The notes: generated by a model from the letters alone, not told the origin. A stretch of DNA of 64,000 bases from Capillimicrobium parvum (GCF_021172045.1 NZ_CP087164.1:310001-374000); one strand, 5' to 3'. Positions 45,298-53,618 are shown, counted from the stretch's first letter. Program-made: numbers and translations.

Positions 45298-46367
45298 TGA
45301 TGCGGCTCCCTGGTATCGGAGTGCCGGCGCAGCCAGTCGACCACGCCGGGGAACGTGACGTGGACGGCCTTGCGGCTGCCGGCCAGTCCCGCATGCCCAG
45401 CCGGGACCTCGAAGAGCTCGAACTCCGGCACGTCGACCAGCGAGCCGAGCGGGAGAGCGGCCGGGGGCGGCACGATGTCGTCGCGCATCGCGACGACGCT
45501 CAGCATCGGCACGTCGATGTTGGCGAGATCGACGCGCCGGCCCGCCAGACGAAGCGTGCCGTTCGCGAACCCGTTGTCGTACAGCCAGCCCTTCAGAACC
45601 TGGCGGAACAGGGCGCCGGGGACCGGCACGTGCGTGCTCGCCCACCTCGCCATCGCCTGGTAGCTGGAGAGGAACTCGTCGCTCCAGAGGTTCTCCCACA
45701 GGTTCGCGTACTGGACGAGCTCGACCGTCGGCTTGCGGATGCGAAAGAACGAGCTGACGATGTGCGGCGGGACGTTGCCGGTCCAGTCGACCATCGACTC
45801 GGGGTCGATCTCGCCGTCGCGCAGGGCCTCCACGAGGCCGCCCATCTGCGAGAAGTCGACGGGCGTCGCGAAGATGACGAGGTTGCGCAGCGGGATCGAC
45901 ACCTGCCCGCCGACGGCGACCAGCGCAAAGCAGCCGCCCATGCAGTACCCGAGCAGCGTCACGTCGTCGCACTGCGACTCGCGCAGAAGTGCCCGCACCG
46001 CGCGGGGGAGGTAGCGCACGAGGTACGTCTCGAGCGTGTTCTGCGCGTCGCCCTCGTCGGCCGCGCCCCAGTCCAGGATGTAGACGTCGAAGCCGGCATC
46101 GCGCAGCGCCCCTGCGAGCGTGCTCTTCTCGTGGAGGTCGAGGATGTGCGGCAGGCTGACGAGCCCGATGAACATCAGCACCGGCGGCCCCATCGTCACG
46201 CGATCGCTGCGAAGCCGCCAGAGGCGCGCCTTGCCCTGGCTCCACACGAGCTCCCGGGGGGATGCATGTTCCGGCGCCCACTCCGTACCCGAGGCGTACT
46301 TGATCCCGTTGCGGGCGCGGACGACGTTGCGCTCGACCTCGCGCCGGATGTCGTACGCGATGCTCAT
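45294..46367 (-). CDS. phaC: Polyhydroxyalkanoate synthase, class III-like
   Basis: A 357-residue synthase that polymerises hydroxyacyl-CoA. The lipase-like box is GYCMGG (140-145) with catalytic Cys142; VYILDWGAADEGDAQNTLETYL is the DWG region, MRDDIVPPPAALPLG carries the Asp and VPAGHAGL the His. The short length (~355) and lack of the ~200-residue N-terminal extension of class I mark it as class III or IV, which need a partner (PhaE or PhaR). No standard PhaE is next to it. The ATG overlaps the stop of the small gene before it. Confidence 0.92.
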   Translation of the reverse strand: MSIAYDIRREVERNVVRARNGIKYASGTEWAPEHASPRELVWSQGKARLWRLRSDRVTMGPPVLMFIGLVSLPHILDLHEKSTLAGALRDAGFDVYILDWGAADEGDAQNTLETYLVRYLPRAVRALLRESQCDDVTLLGYCMGGCFALVAVGGQVSIPLRNLVIFATPVDFSQMGGLVEALRDGEIDPESMVDWTGNVPPHIVSSFFRIRKPTVELVQYANLWENLWSDEFLSSYQAMARWASTHVPVPGALFRQVLKGWLYDNGFANGTLRLAGRRVDLANIDVPMLSVVAMRDDIVPPPAALPLGSLVDVPEFELFEVPAGHAGLAGSRKAVHVTFPGVVDWLRRHSDTREPHQ

Positions 46368-46660
46368 CGCGGCGGCTCCTGCATCTCGGCGACTTGCTCG
46401 CAGAGCTCCTCGAGCCGCGTGTCCAGCCGGGCCACTGCCGTCTTGACATGGCGGACATCGCGAGCCGTGGGCAGGTTGAGCGTGTGGACCGCTGCTCCGC
46501 GCGCCCACCCGATCACGCGGAGCCCGCGGCGTGACAGGCGGCCGGCCAGCAGTAGGGCGCTGACCCCCTGACCTTCACCGATCCTTCGCTCGATGGGACC
46601 GCCGATGGCGCGCTCGATCCGCTGCACGGTGGGGACGAACCGCGGGCGGGCGAGTCCCAT
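46364..46660 (-). CDS. Small protein coupled to phaC; possible synthase partner
   Basis: A 98-residue protein directly before phaC (ATGA overlap). The first half (FVPTVQRIERAIGGPIERRI, then LLLAGRLSRRGLRVIGWARGA) is basic and amphipathic; the C-terminal helix DVRHVKTAVARLDTRLEELCEQVAEM is a coiled coil like the ends of PhaE and PhaR subunits and many phasins. The ATG at 46660 is preferred over an adjacent GTG because it overlaps the stop of a 26-codon mini-ORF (TGATG). It could anchor or activate the synthase. No family is recognised. Confidence 0.65.
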   Translation of the reverse strand: MGLARPRFVPTVQRIERAIGGPIERRIGEGQGVSALLLAGRLSRRGLRVIGWARGAAVHTLNLPTARDVRHVKTAVARLDTRLEELCEQVAEMQEPPR

Positions 46661-46740
46661 CACGCCGCCTCGCCGACCGGGTGCGGGCCGGTGCGACTCG
46701 CGGTGCGTTCAACCTGAAAGAGCGATTGTCTGTCGTCCAT
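46660..46740 (-). CDS. 26-residue mini-ORF translationally coupled to the phaC operon
   Basis: ATG to stop encodes MDDRQSLFQVERTASRTGPH and PVGEAA; the stop TGA overlaps the ATG of the next gene (TGATG). About 30 bases upstream lies TAATTA in an AT-rich patch that may be the -10 region of the operon. It may be a leader peptide that couples translation or a very small protein. The evidence is only the overlap and position. Confidence 0.4.
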   Translation of the reverse strand: MDDRQSLFQVERTASRTGPHPVGEAA

Positions 46741-46820
46741 GCAGCGACCCGTAGCGGCGCACGATAATTACCCGGCGTCGGGCGATCCAGACGTTGCTCC
46801 ATGCGGATTGGAGGGATGTC

Positions 46821-47087
46821 CTACCGGACGAGCTCGCGCGCTGCCGCGAAGTACGTCGTCGTCAGCTCGCGCGCCACGGTGGCCTGCGACTCGGCGATCG
46901 CGCGGACCCAGCTGATCTTCGTGGCCGTGGCGATGCGCTCCTGGAGGCCGATGACCTCGAGCAGGACCTTCTCGCAGCCGCCCAGATACATGCGGCTGAC
47001 CTTCTTGCTCGCGCCGATCCCGCGCACGCCGATGGCGGTGAGGCGGTCGAGGGGGTCCCGCTCAGGGGCCGTTTCGGTGGTCGTCAC
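46821..47087 (-). CDS. Phasin-like protein
   Basis: An 88-residue protein: VTTTETAPERDPLDRLTAIG, then SKKVSRMYLGGCEKVLLEVIGLQERIATATKISWVRAIAESQATVARELTTTYFAAARELVR. The long helices with ERxATxTxxxWVxxIAExQAxxxREx match actinobacterial phasins, which coat PHA granules. The GTG start is preceded by AAAGG. It is divergent from the Trp-rich pair, across a 287-base region holding a strong hairpin. It lies 80 bases upstream of the phaC mini-ORF and may start the operon. Confidence 0.7.
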   Translation of the reverse strand: MTTTETAPERDPLDRLTAIGVRGIGASKKVSRMYLGGCEKVLLEVIGLQERIATATKISWVRAIAESQATVARELTTTYFAAARELVR

Positions 47088-47296
47088 CAGGAGACCTTTC
47101 ACACCCGAATGTGCTGGCAACGATAGCCGGAGGCGTCGCCGACCGAGTCGACGAGCGTCGTGTCGATCACCGGACCAAAGACCTCGTCGGTCCCAGATCT
47201 CGGCGGTCGGGTGTGACGTCGGTGAGGATCGTCAGCGCCTGGAAGGCGCTGCTCGAGGCGACAAGCGCGCGATGGCGCTGCCGCATGACGGGCGGA

Positions 47297-47327
47297 GGGC
47301 CGCCGCGCCGTTCGGCGCGGCGGGCCC
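47297..47327. other. Strong GC hairpin in the region between divergent PHA-related genes
   Basis: GGGCCGCCGCGCC-GTTC-GGCGCGGCGGGCCC can form a 13-bp stem with one bulge. It lies 48 bases before the Trp-rich gene and would be in the 5' region of one or both divergent transcripts, where terminators are not expected. It could be a regulatory structure or a leftover terminator. The rest of the 287-base gap shows only a short aldehyde-dehydrogenase-like reading, which I do not trust. Confidence 0.4.
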
Positions 47328-47374
47328 GCCACTCGGCTGGACCTCGAGGGTGGCGACCCCCATACTGTCTGACC

Positions 47375-47848
47375 ATGACCGATTGGGCTGGGCAGGCGAG
47401 TGCCGGCGCCGAGCAGTGGATGACGGCGCAGCAGGAGTGGTGGCGCACCGTCCTCGACGCGGGCGCAGGTCAGCCAGGGCCGGTCCCGCCGCAGTGGCAG
47501 CGTGAGGCGATCGAGACGTGGCGGGCGGCCGCGCATCGCGTCGCCGACGCGCAGGCCGACGTCCTGCTGCAGGGTCTCGGCTCAGCCAAGCCGAGCCAGG
47601 CCGAGGACCTCCTCGCGCAATGGACCGCGACACAGCGCCGGCTCTGGGAGGGCTGGATCGCGGCCGTGGGAGGCGCCGCCGGTGGTGGCGCCCCGCCCCC
47701 GGCCGCGGCGACCCCGCCGCCCGGCTTCCAAGAGGCGGGACAGCGTCTCGTGCAGGCACTTCAGGAGTCGGCTGAGCAGCTCGTCAAGGCCCAGGAGGAA
47801 TGGGCTCGCACGCTGCGCCGTCGCCCAGATGACGGCGGCGCGTCGTGA
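47375..47848 (+). CDS. Trp-rich helical protein, candidate PHA synthase partner (PhaE analogue)
   Basis: A 157-residue protein with about ten Trp. MTDWAGQASAGAEQWMTAQQEWWRTVLDAG and TATQRRLWEGWIAAVGGAAGG recall the aromatic amphipathic helices of PhaE subunits of class III synthases. A Gly/Ala/Pro-rich linker leads to a C-terminal helix (GFQEAGQRLVQALQESAEQLVKAQEEWARTLRR) of phasin type. TACTGT eight bases before the ATG suggests a leaderless transcript. The next gene overlaps (GTGA) and shares the motif LW[EQ]GW[IL]A. Function is inferred from the locus. Confidence 0.65.
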   Translation: MTDWAGQASAGAEQWMTAQQEWWRTVLDAGAGQPGPVPPQWQREAIETWRAAAHRVADAQADVLLQGLGSAKPSQAEDLLAQWTATQRRLWEGWIAAVGGAAGGGAPPPAAATPPPGFQEAGQRLVQALQESAEQLVKAQEEWARTLRRRPDDGGAS

Positions 47849-48216
47849 CGCCCGGTCCGTTCGAGCTCTGGCAGCGCGCGGCAGATGCGGTGGTCGGCGC
47901 GCACGTCGACTTCTGGGCGGCAATGGTGGAGGCGGCGATCAGCGCCCCGGCGCGCGCCGGTGCCCCGGGGGCCGCACATGCCGAAGTGGCGCTGCGGCGG
48001 ATGACCGACGCCCACCGCGACCTGTGGCAGGGGTGGCTGGCCACGGCGACAGGCGCTCGCCGCTCGCACGGCCGACGCGACGCCGGCGACGCCGGCACGG
48101 CCATGCTCGACGCGCTGCGCGACGGTGCGCGGCAGCTGATCGACAACCAGGCGGACTGGGCGCGGCGCTGGAACGCCGCCGGTCCGCCGCCTCCCGGGCC
48201 GTACGCCCGTCCCTGA
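47845..48216 (+). CDS. Trp-rich helical protein, paralogue of the preceding gene
   Basis: A 123-residue protein: MTPGPFELWQRAADAVVGAH, VDFWAAMVEAAI, MTDAHRDLWQGWLATATGARR and LRDGARQLIDNQADWARRWNA. It shares LW[EQ]GW[IL]A and the final DxARxW helix with the gene before it, suggesting duplication. The GTG start overlaps the previous stop. Both may form a complex with the PHA synthase or bind granules. It converges on the patatin gene with 2 bases between. Confidence 0.65.
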   Translation: MTPGPFELWQRAADAVVGAHVDFWAAMVEAAISAPARAGAPGAAHAEVALRRMTDAHRDLWQGWLATATGARRSHGRRDAGDAGTAMLDALRDGARQLIDNQADWARRWNAAGPPPPGPYARP

Positions 48217-48218
48217 AC

Positions 48219-49217
48219 CTACGCCGCGCGAAGTCCGCGGCCCCGACCGTTCAGTCGTTCCTCGAGGCGCTCGCGCTCGGCGTGGGCGCGCGCCGAGGCG
48301 CGGACGGTGCGCACAACCGGGACGGTGCGGCGCTCGTCGAGGACGGCCTCGCCGATCAGGCCGCCCATCGCCCGCAGGTCCCGCGCCCCGGGTTCGAACA
48401 GGATGACGTCGGTGCCGGTCGCTCGCAGCTGAGCGACCTCCTGCATGAGCAGCCGCCGGCAGGCCTGGCGCACCATGCGGTCGGGCCGCTTGCCGGTGGC
48501 CTGCGGGTGGAGTGACATCGGTGAGCTCACCAGAACCACGTCGAGCCCGCGCCCGGCGAGGACGTCGGCGTTCGTCGGCGAATAGCCGCCGCCGTCGATA
48601 TAGAGCTGGTCGCCGACCGGGATCGGCGTCGACACACCCGGGATCGAGCATGAGGCGGCGACGGCCGCGCCGACTTCGGCGGCTGGATCGCCCGGCCGGC
48701 CGAACACGACGCGCCGGCCGCGGTCGAGGTCGATGGCGACGGTCCACAGCCGGTCGACCGGATGCGCGCCGCCGTGCAGCCAGCGATGCAGTTCGGTCAG
48801 CCACTCGAGCGAGAGCGTTCCGGGCGACATCGCGGTCGAGATCAGGACGCCCGGCCGCACGCTTCCGGGCGCCATCGTCGCCTTCATCACGAGCCGCCGG
48901 TAGGCGGCGCGGGAGCGCTCGACATCCTGCTCGATGCGCCGTGGCTCGACGACGGGAGCGGGACCGAGCCCGCGCAGCCGCGCCTCGCCCTCAGCCGAGA
49001 AGGGTTGCCCGGAGCGCCGCGCTGCGAGGTCGGAGCCGCTCAGGCCCGACCGCAGTTCGCTGCCGCTTGCCGCGCCTGCGGAGGTCCCGACCACCAGCTC
49101 GGCATCGCGCGGATCCCAGCCCGTCGCCTCGTGTACCGCAGACAGGACGGCTCCGTGGTAGGCCATCCCGACGATCCCGCCGCCTCCCAGGACCAGCCCG
49201 ATCCGTGGTGATTCCAT
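48219..49217 (-). CDS. Patatin-like phospholipase
   Basis: A 332-residue patatin-family lipid hydrolase: IGLVLGGGGIVGMAYHGAVLSAV (oxyanion loop GGGG), LVVGTSAGAASGS (nucleophile GTSAG), and the dyad Asp in YIDGGGYSPTNADVL. ATG start at MESPRIGL. The region PAEVGAAVAASCSIPGVSTPI is typical. Placed within the storage locus, it may turn over lipids or polyester granule surface. The C-terminus (AHAERERLEERLNGRGRG) is a charged helix. Confidence 0.88.
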   Translation of the reverse strand: MESPRIGLVLGGGGIVGMAYHGAVLSAVHEATGWDPRDAELVVGTSAGAASGSELRSGLSGSDLAARRSGQPFSAEGEARLRGLGPAPVVEPRRIEQDVERSRAAYRRLVMKATMAPGSVRPGVLISTAMSPGTLSLEWLTELHRWLHGGAHPVDRLWTVAIDLDRGRRVVFGRPGDPAAEVGAAVAASCSIPGVSTPIPVGDQLYIDGGGYSPTNADVLAGRGLDVVLVSSPMSLHPQATGKRPDRMVRQACRRLLMQEVAQLRATGTDVILFEPGARDLRAMGGLIGEAVLDERRTVPVVRTVRASARAHAERERLEERLNGRGRGLRAA

Positions 49218-49424
49218 TGAACGCGAGCGTACCCGTAACGGCGGCGGTTGGGTCAAGTGGGTCAAGGTTGGTCCTGTTACCCCCATTACTCCTCCAAACG
49301 TCGCCCGCGGCTTCGTTCTCGCGGCGGCGTCACGCCGCGCGGCCGCGATCCGGCAGCCCGGCAAACACGCCCGCTGACCCCGCCGGCCAGGAGAGCGCGC
49401 CCAACCGGAACGGCGCATCCTGCT

Positions 49425-49453
49425 TTGCGAACCACGCAGTTGCTTGATATAGT
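49425..49453 (+). promoter_or_regulatory. Promoter for a leaderless phasin mRNA
   Basis: TTGCGA and TATAGT are spaced by 17 bases; the ATG of the phasin gene begins 8 bases after the -10 box, just where transcription should start. No Shine-Dalgarno precedes the ATG. This predicts a leaderless mRNA. Confidence 0.7.
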
Positions 49454-49460
49454 ACGCAGC

Positions 49461-49751
49461 ATGACCTCCATCGCGCAGAGCCAAGCCGAACTGCAGGACC
49501 GCTTCATCGAAGGCATCAAGCAGACCCAGACGGTCGTCCTCGACGCCGTGAAGACCTGGTCGGACGCCGCCGCCCGCTACACCCCGGCCGTGCCCGACAC
49601 GCTGTCGCCGCTCGCCACTCAGCTTCCGTCAGCGCAGGAGCTGATCAAGGGGCAGTTCGAGTTCGCCGAGCGCCTCCTGGCCGCGCAGCGTGACTTCGCC
49701 CATGAGCTCGTCGCCGTGCTGCCGGCCGAGGCCCCCAAGAAGAAGGGCTGA
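49461..49751 (+). CDS. Phasin
   Basis: A 96-residue helical protein: MTSIAQSQAELQDRFIEGIK, TQTVVLDAVKTWSDAAARYTPAVPDTL, QELIKGQFEFAERLLAAQRDFAHELVAVL and a Lys-rich end (PKKKG). The pattern ELIKGQFEFAERLLxxQRxFAxEL is typical of phasins, which form a layer on PHA granules. The Lys tail may bind DNA or nucleoid as in some phasins. It heads the group phasin-XRE-acyl-CoA ligase. Confidence 0.85.
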   Translation: MTSIAQSQAELQDRFIEGIKQTQTVVLDAVKTWSDAAARYTPAVPDTLSPLATQLPSAQELIKGQFEFAERLLAAQRDFAHELVAVLPAEAPKKKG

Positions 49752-49767
49752 CACCGCCGTCGCCACA

Positions 49768-50142
49768 ATGGGCGGCCCCATGCAGAATCCGTGGGAGCTC
49801 CAGCTCGACGCGCTGGGCGAGTACATCCGCGCCCAGCGCCGCCACGCGAACCTCTCGCTGCGGCAGTTGGCGGCGCAGACCCAGATCTCGAACGCCTACC
49901 TGAGCCAGCTCGAGCGCGGCATGCACGAGCCGTCGGTACGCGTGTTGCGCTCGATCGCCGGCGCGCTGGACGTGTCGGTCGAGACCATGCTGGCCCAGGC
50001 GGGCCTGTTCGAGGACGAGGACCCGTTGACGCCCGGTGAGAGGGGCGCGGCCGAGGCGGCCATCCGCGCCGACCCGCGCTTGACCGACGAGAAGAAGGAG
50101 GCGTTGCTCGCCGTGTATCGGTCCCTGGTTGACGGGTCATGA
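49768..50142 (+). CDS. XRE-family regulator
   Basis: A 124-residue DNA-binding protein with one Cro/CI-type HTH (about residues 15-70: YIRAQRRHANLSLRQLAAQTQISNAYLSQLERGMHEPSVRVLRSIAGALDVS) and a C-terminal helical tail. It lies 16 bases after the phasin and overlaps the acyl-CoA ligase (ATGA). It probably controls the storage genes, in the manner of PhaR/PhaQ-type local regulators, though those belong to other families. A second ATG four codons on (49780) is an equally good start. Confidence 0.85.
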   Translation: MGGPMQNPWELQLDALGEYIRAQRRHANLSLRQLAAQTQISNAYLSQLERGMHEPSVRVLRSIAGALDVSVETMLAQAGLFEDEDPLTPGERGAAEAAIRADPRLTDEKKEALLAVYRSLVDGS

Positions 50143-51842
50143 CGCCGGCCGATCACCGCCGGCGGCCCTGGCTCGCACAGTACGAGCCACGCGTGCCGGC
50201 GACCTTCACGCCCGAGTGCCGCACGACGAACGAACTGTTCGAGCGTGGCGCACTCGCCCAGCCCGACACGCCCGCGTTCCTGTATTTCGGCACGCAGATC
50301 TCCCGAGAGCGTGCCGCGGGCGACGCGCGCGCCCTGGCTGCGGCACTCCGCGGCGAGCTCGGCCTACGGCCGGGCGATCGCGTCGCCGTGATGCTGCAGA
50401 ACATCCCGCAGCTCCCGATCGCGTTTCGCGCCGTGTGGCTGGCCGGCGGCATCGTCACGCCGGTCAACCCGATGAACAAGCGCCGGGAGCTGCACCACCA
50501 GCTCAACGACGCCGGCGTGCGTATCGCGGTCTGCCTGGAGTCGCTGTACTGGACGGTCGACGACGTGCGCGGCGAAACGCCCCTCGAGCACATCGTCACC
50601 TGCTCCGAGCTCGACTACCTCGATGACCAGCCGGCCGCGCTCGACGGACATGAGCGCATCGACTGCCCCGGCGGGTTGCCGTTCATCGACCTCGTCGAGC
50701 GTCACGCAGCGGCAGCGCATCTGACGCCCGTGACGCCGCAGCCCTCCGACCCCGCGCTGCTCACCTACACGTCCGGCACCACCGGCCTGCCGAAGGGCGC
50801 GATCAACACCCACGCCAACGTCGCGCACAACGCCGAGCTGATCACCCGGTGGTTCGACCTCGGCGCCGGCGACGTCACCATCGCCCTCGCCCCGATGTTC
50901 CACATCACCGGCATCGTCTGCCACCTCGCCAGCTCGGCCTACTCCGGCACGCCGCTGCTGATGCTCTACCGGTTCGAGCCGGGCGAGATGCTGCGCCACA
51001 TCGAGCGCTGGCGCGCCACCTGGTCGATCGGGCCGCTCACCGCCTACATCGCCATGCTCAACCACCCGGACTTCCAGAGTCGCGATCTGTCCTCGCTGAC
51101 GAAGGTCGCCGCCGGCGGCGCGCCCGTGTACCCAGCGGTGGTCGAGGCGTGGGAGGCGGCGACGGGCGTCTACATCCACAACGCGTACGGCATGACCGAG
51201 ACATCCGCCCCGACGCACCTGACGCCGTTCCGCGCTCACGCGCCGGTCGACGCCGATAGCGGCGCGCTCTCGATGGGCATCCCCGGCCCGAACGTCGACT
51301 CGACGATCGTCAGCATCGACGACGGGAGCGAGCTTGCGCCGGGCGAGATCGGCGAGATCGTGTCTCGCGGCCCGATGATCACGCCCGGGTACTGGAATCG
51401 GCCGGAGGAGACCGAGAAGGCGATCGTCGACGGCTGGTTGCACAGCGGCGACGTCGGCAAGCGGGACCAGGACGGTTGGTTCTACCTCGTCGACCGCATC
51501 AAGGACATGATCACGGTCTCCGGCTACAAGGTCTGGCCGCGCGACGTCGAGGACGTCCTCTACCAGCACCCCGCGGTGCTCGAGGCGAGCGTCGTCGGCG
51601 TGCCTGACGACTATCGCGGCGAGACCGTCCGTGCGTACGTCGCGCTCAAGCCGGGAGCGCACGCGACGCCCGACGAGCTGATCGCCCATTGCCGTGAGCT
51701 CCTGGCGGTCTACAAGGCTCCGCGCGAGGTGGAGCTCGTCGCCGAGATCCCCAAGACCCTGACCGGCAAGGCGCTGCGGCGCGAGCTGCGCGACAGGGCG
51801 CGCGCCGAGGCCTCTTCCGCCGGCGGGTTCCCGGACGTATAG
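50139..51842 (+). CDS. Long-chain acyl-CoA ligase (AMP-forming)
   Basis: A 567-residue ANL-superfamily enzyme. The P-loop-like motif LLTYTSGTTGLPKGAINTHANV, the YGMTETSAPTHLT motif, GWLHSGDVGKRDQDGWFYLVDRIKDMITVSGYKVWPRDVE (hinge), and the catalytic Lys in PKTLTGKALRREL are present. It activates a fatty or hydroxy-fatty acid to the CoA ester, supplying the WS/DGAT enzyme encoded next or recycling depolymerase products. The ATG overlaps the regulator stop. Confidence 0.9.
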   Translation: MTPADHRRRPWLAQYEPRVPATFTPECRTTNELFERGALAQPDTPAFLYFGTQISRERAAGDARALAAALRGELGLRPGDRVAVMLQNIPQLPIAFRAVWLAGGIVTPVNPMNKRRELHHQLNDAGVRIAVCLESLYWTVDDVRGETPLEHIVTCSELDYLDDQPAALDGHERIDCPGGLPFIDLVERHAAAAHLTPVTPQPSDPALLTYTSGTTGLPKGAINTHANVAHNAELITRWFDLGAGDVTIALAPMFHITGIVCHLASSAYSGTPLLMLYRFEPGEMLRHIERWRATWSIGPLTAYIAMLNHPDFQSRDLSSLTKVAAGGAPVYPAVVEAWEAATGVYIHNAYGMTETSAPTHLTPFRAHAPVDADSGALSMGIPGPNVDSTIVSIDDGSELAPGEIGEIVSRGPMITPGYWNRPEETEKAIVDGWLHSGDVGKRDQDGWFYLVDRIKDMITVSGYKVWPRDVEDVLYQHPAVLEASVVGVPDDYRGETVRAYVALKPGAHATPDELIAHCRELLAVYKAPREVELVAEIPKTLTGKALRRELRDRARAEASSAGGFPDV

Positions 51843-51870
51843 TCGCCCCCAAGGGAGGAGGCAAGGGCTC

Positions 51871-53265
51871 ATGGCCTCATTCGAGACGTTGTCGGCGTTC
51901 GACGCCCAGTTCATCTACTGGGACAGCGACCGCACGCCGATGAACATGGGGAACATCTGCATCTTCGAGGGCGGCCGGCTCTTCGACGAGCACGGCACGT
52001 TCCGCCTCGACGACGTCCGCCGGGCCATCGAGTCGCGCCTGCACCTCGTCCCGCGCTATCGCAAGAAGATCGTCGAGGTCCCGGGCGGCCTCGGGCATCC
52101 GGTGCTCGCCGACGACCCGGACTTCGACATCGCCAACCACGTCAAGCACGTCGAGCTCGACCCGCCGGGCGACGACGAGCAGCTCAAGCAGGTCTACTCG
52201 CGCCTGCACGAGGGGATGCTCGACCACTCCCGCCCGCTGTGGGAGACGACCTTCATCACGGGCCTGGAAGGCGGGCGCGTCGGGATGGTGCAGAAGATCC
52301 ACCATGCGCCGTTCGACGGGGCGAGCACGGTCGACGTCCTGTACCTCATGTTCGACTCGACGCCGGAGCACTCCGACGGGGCCGAGGCACCGCCCTGGAA
52401 GCCGGAGCCGGCTCCCGACCCATGGGTGCTGATGGGCGCCAAGTGGGGCGAGCAGGTCTCGACGATGTGGAACACGCTGCTCGGCGCGCAGCCGTACGTG
52501 CCGACCGGAGCGCCCCAACCGCTCGGCGAGCTCGCCGAGAGCATGGGCGTGCTCGGGCAGATGCCCAAGCCGCCGGCCACGTCGTTGAACCAGTCGGTCG
52601 GGCCGCGGCGGCGCTATGACTGGGTCCACACGTCGCTCGGCGAGCTCAAGAAGGCGCGCGCTCTCGTGCCCGGGTCGACCGTCAACGACGTGATGCTCAC
52701 CGTGGTGGCGGGTGGCCTGCGAGAGCTTCTCGCGTCCCGTGGCGAGGATGTCGACGACCTCGTGCTCCAGGCCATGGTGCCGGTGTCGCTGCGCACCGAC
52801 GCCGAGAAGGCTTCGGCGGTCGGCAACCAGGTCACCGGCTTCTCCGCGCCGCTGCCGCTGTGCGAGCCCGACGGACGGGCCCGTCTCGCCCGCATCCACG
52901 CCTCGACGAAGGAGCTCAAGGAGGGCCGCCAGGCCCAGGCGATCCGGGCGATGACCCAGGCCGCCGACTTCGCCCCGCCCGCGCTCATGGCCGCCGCGGG
53001 GCGCCTCGCGGTCGAGCAGAGCTCGTTCATGAACCTCACGATCACGAACGTCCCGGGGCCCAGGCACGAGCTGTACCTCCTCGGGGCGAAGATGCTCGAG
53101 CTCAACCCGATGTGCCCGATCGGCAACCAGCTCACGCTGAACGTCGCCGTCGAGTCCTACGTCGACAAGGTGAGCATCGGCCTGGTCGCCGACGCCGAGT
53201 GCCACCCGGACCTTCCGGTGCTCAAGCAGGGCATCGAGCGGTCGCTGGCCGAGCTGACGGCGTAG
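51871..53265 (+). CDS. WS/DGAT wax ester synthase / diacylglycerol acyltransferase
   Basis: A 464-residue acyltransferase. The catalytic motif HHxxxDG is HHAPFDG (144-150) in KIHHAPFDGASTVDVL; further motifs are FDAQFIYWDSDRTPMNMG, the C-terminal NDVMLTVVAGGLRELL and NLTITNVPGPRHELYLLGAK. It makes triacylglycerol or wax esters from acyl-CoA. AAGGGAGGAGG before the ATG is a strong ribosome binding site, and TATAGT overlapping the ligase stop with TTCCGC 17 bases upstream could be a promoter of its own. Confidence 0.93.
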   Translation: MASFETLSAFDAQFIYWDSDRTPMNMGNICIFEGGRLFDEHGTFRLDDVRRAIESRLHLVPRYRKKIVEVPGGLGHPVLADDPDFDIANHVKHVELDPPGDDEQLKQVYSRLHEGMLDHSRPLWETTFITGLEGGRVGMVQKIHHAPFDGASTVDVLYLMFDSTPEHSDGAEAPPWKPEPAPDPWVLMGAKWGEQVSTMWNTLLGAQPYVPTGAPQPLGELAESMGVLGQMPKPPATSLNQSVGPRRRYDWVHTSLGELKKARALVPGSTVNDVMLTVVAGGLRELLASRGEDVDDLVLQAMVPVSLRTDAEKASAVGNQVTGFSAPLPLCEPDGRARLARIHASTKELKEGRQAQAIRAMTQAADFAPPALMAAAGRLAVEQSSFMNLTITNVPGPRHELYLLGAKMLELNPMCPIGNQLTLNVAVESYVDKVSIGLVADAECHPDLPVLKQGIERSLAELTA

Positions 53266-53336
53266 GCCGCCCCCCGCGCCCCACGCGGGCGGCGATTGAG
53301 ATACAACGGGCGCACCCGACGCCGGAGGTTCGTGCC

Positions 53337-53618
53337 ATGCCCACCTACATCATGCTGTCGACGCTCACGCCGGAGGGCGTGCAGACGGTCAAGAACAACC
53401 CGCACCGCATCAAGGAGGTCAACCACGAGGTCGAGCAGCTCGGGGCGACCGTCAAGGCGCAGTGGGCGACGCTGGGCCGGTTCGACTTCGTGAACATCGT
53501 CGAGGCGCCCGACGAGGCGACCATGGCGCGCGTCTCGCTCGAGCTCGGTTCCCGCGGGACCGTCCACTACGAGACCCTGTCCGCGCTGCCGATCGACGAC
53601 TTCATCGCTTCCCTCTGA
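53337..53618 (+). CDS. GYD-domain protein
   Basis: A 93-residue protein: [85 protein letters not shown]. The [GR][RY]FD and [10 protein letters not shown] features identify the GYD family, a ferredoxin-like fold with no known activity. ATG with CGGAGG upstream. It lies between the storage island and purD. Confidence 0.88.
   Translation: MPTYIMLSTLTPEGVQTVKNNPHRIKEVNHEVEQLGATVKAQWATLGRFDFVNIVEAPDEATMARVSLELGSRGTVHYETLSALPIDDFIASL

Noticed and set aside
47100-47200. Aldehyde-dehydrogenase-like reading TDEVFGPVIDTTLVDSVGDA on the minus strand
   Set aside because: EVFGPV is suggestive, but only about 20 residues match and no flanking ALDH sequence exists. Too short to call a pseudogene.
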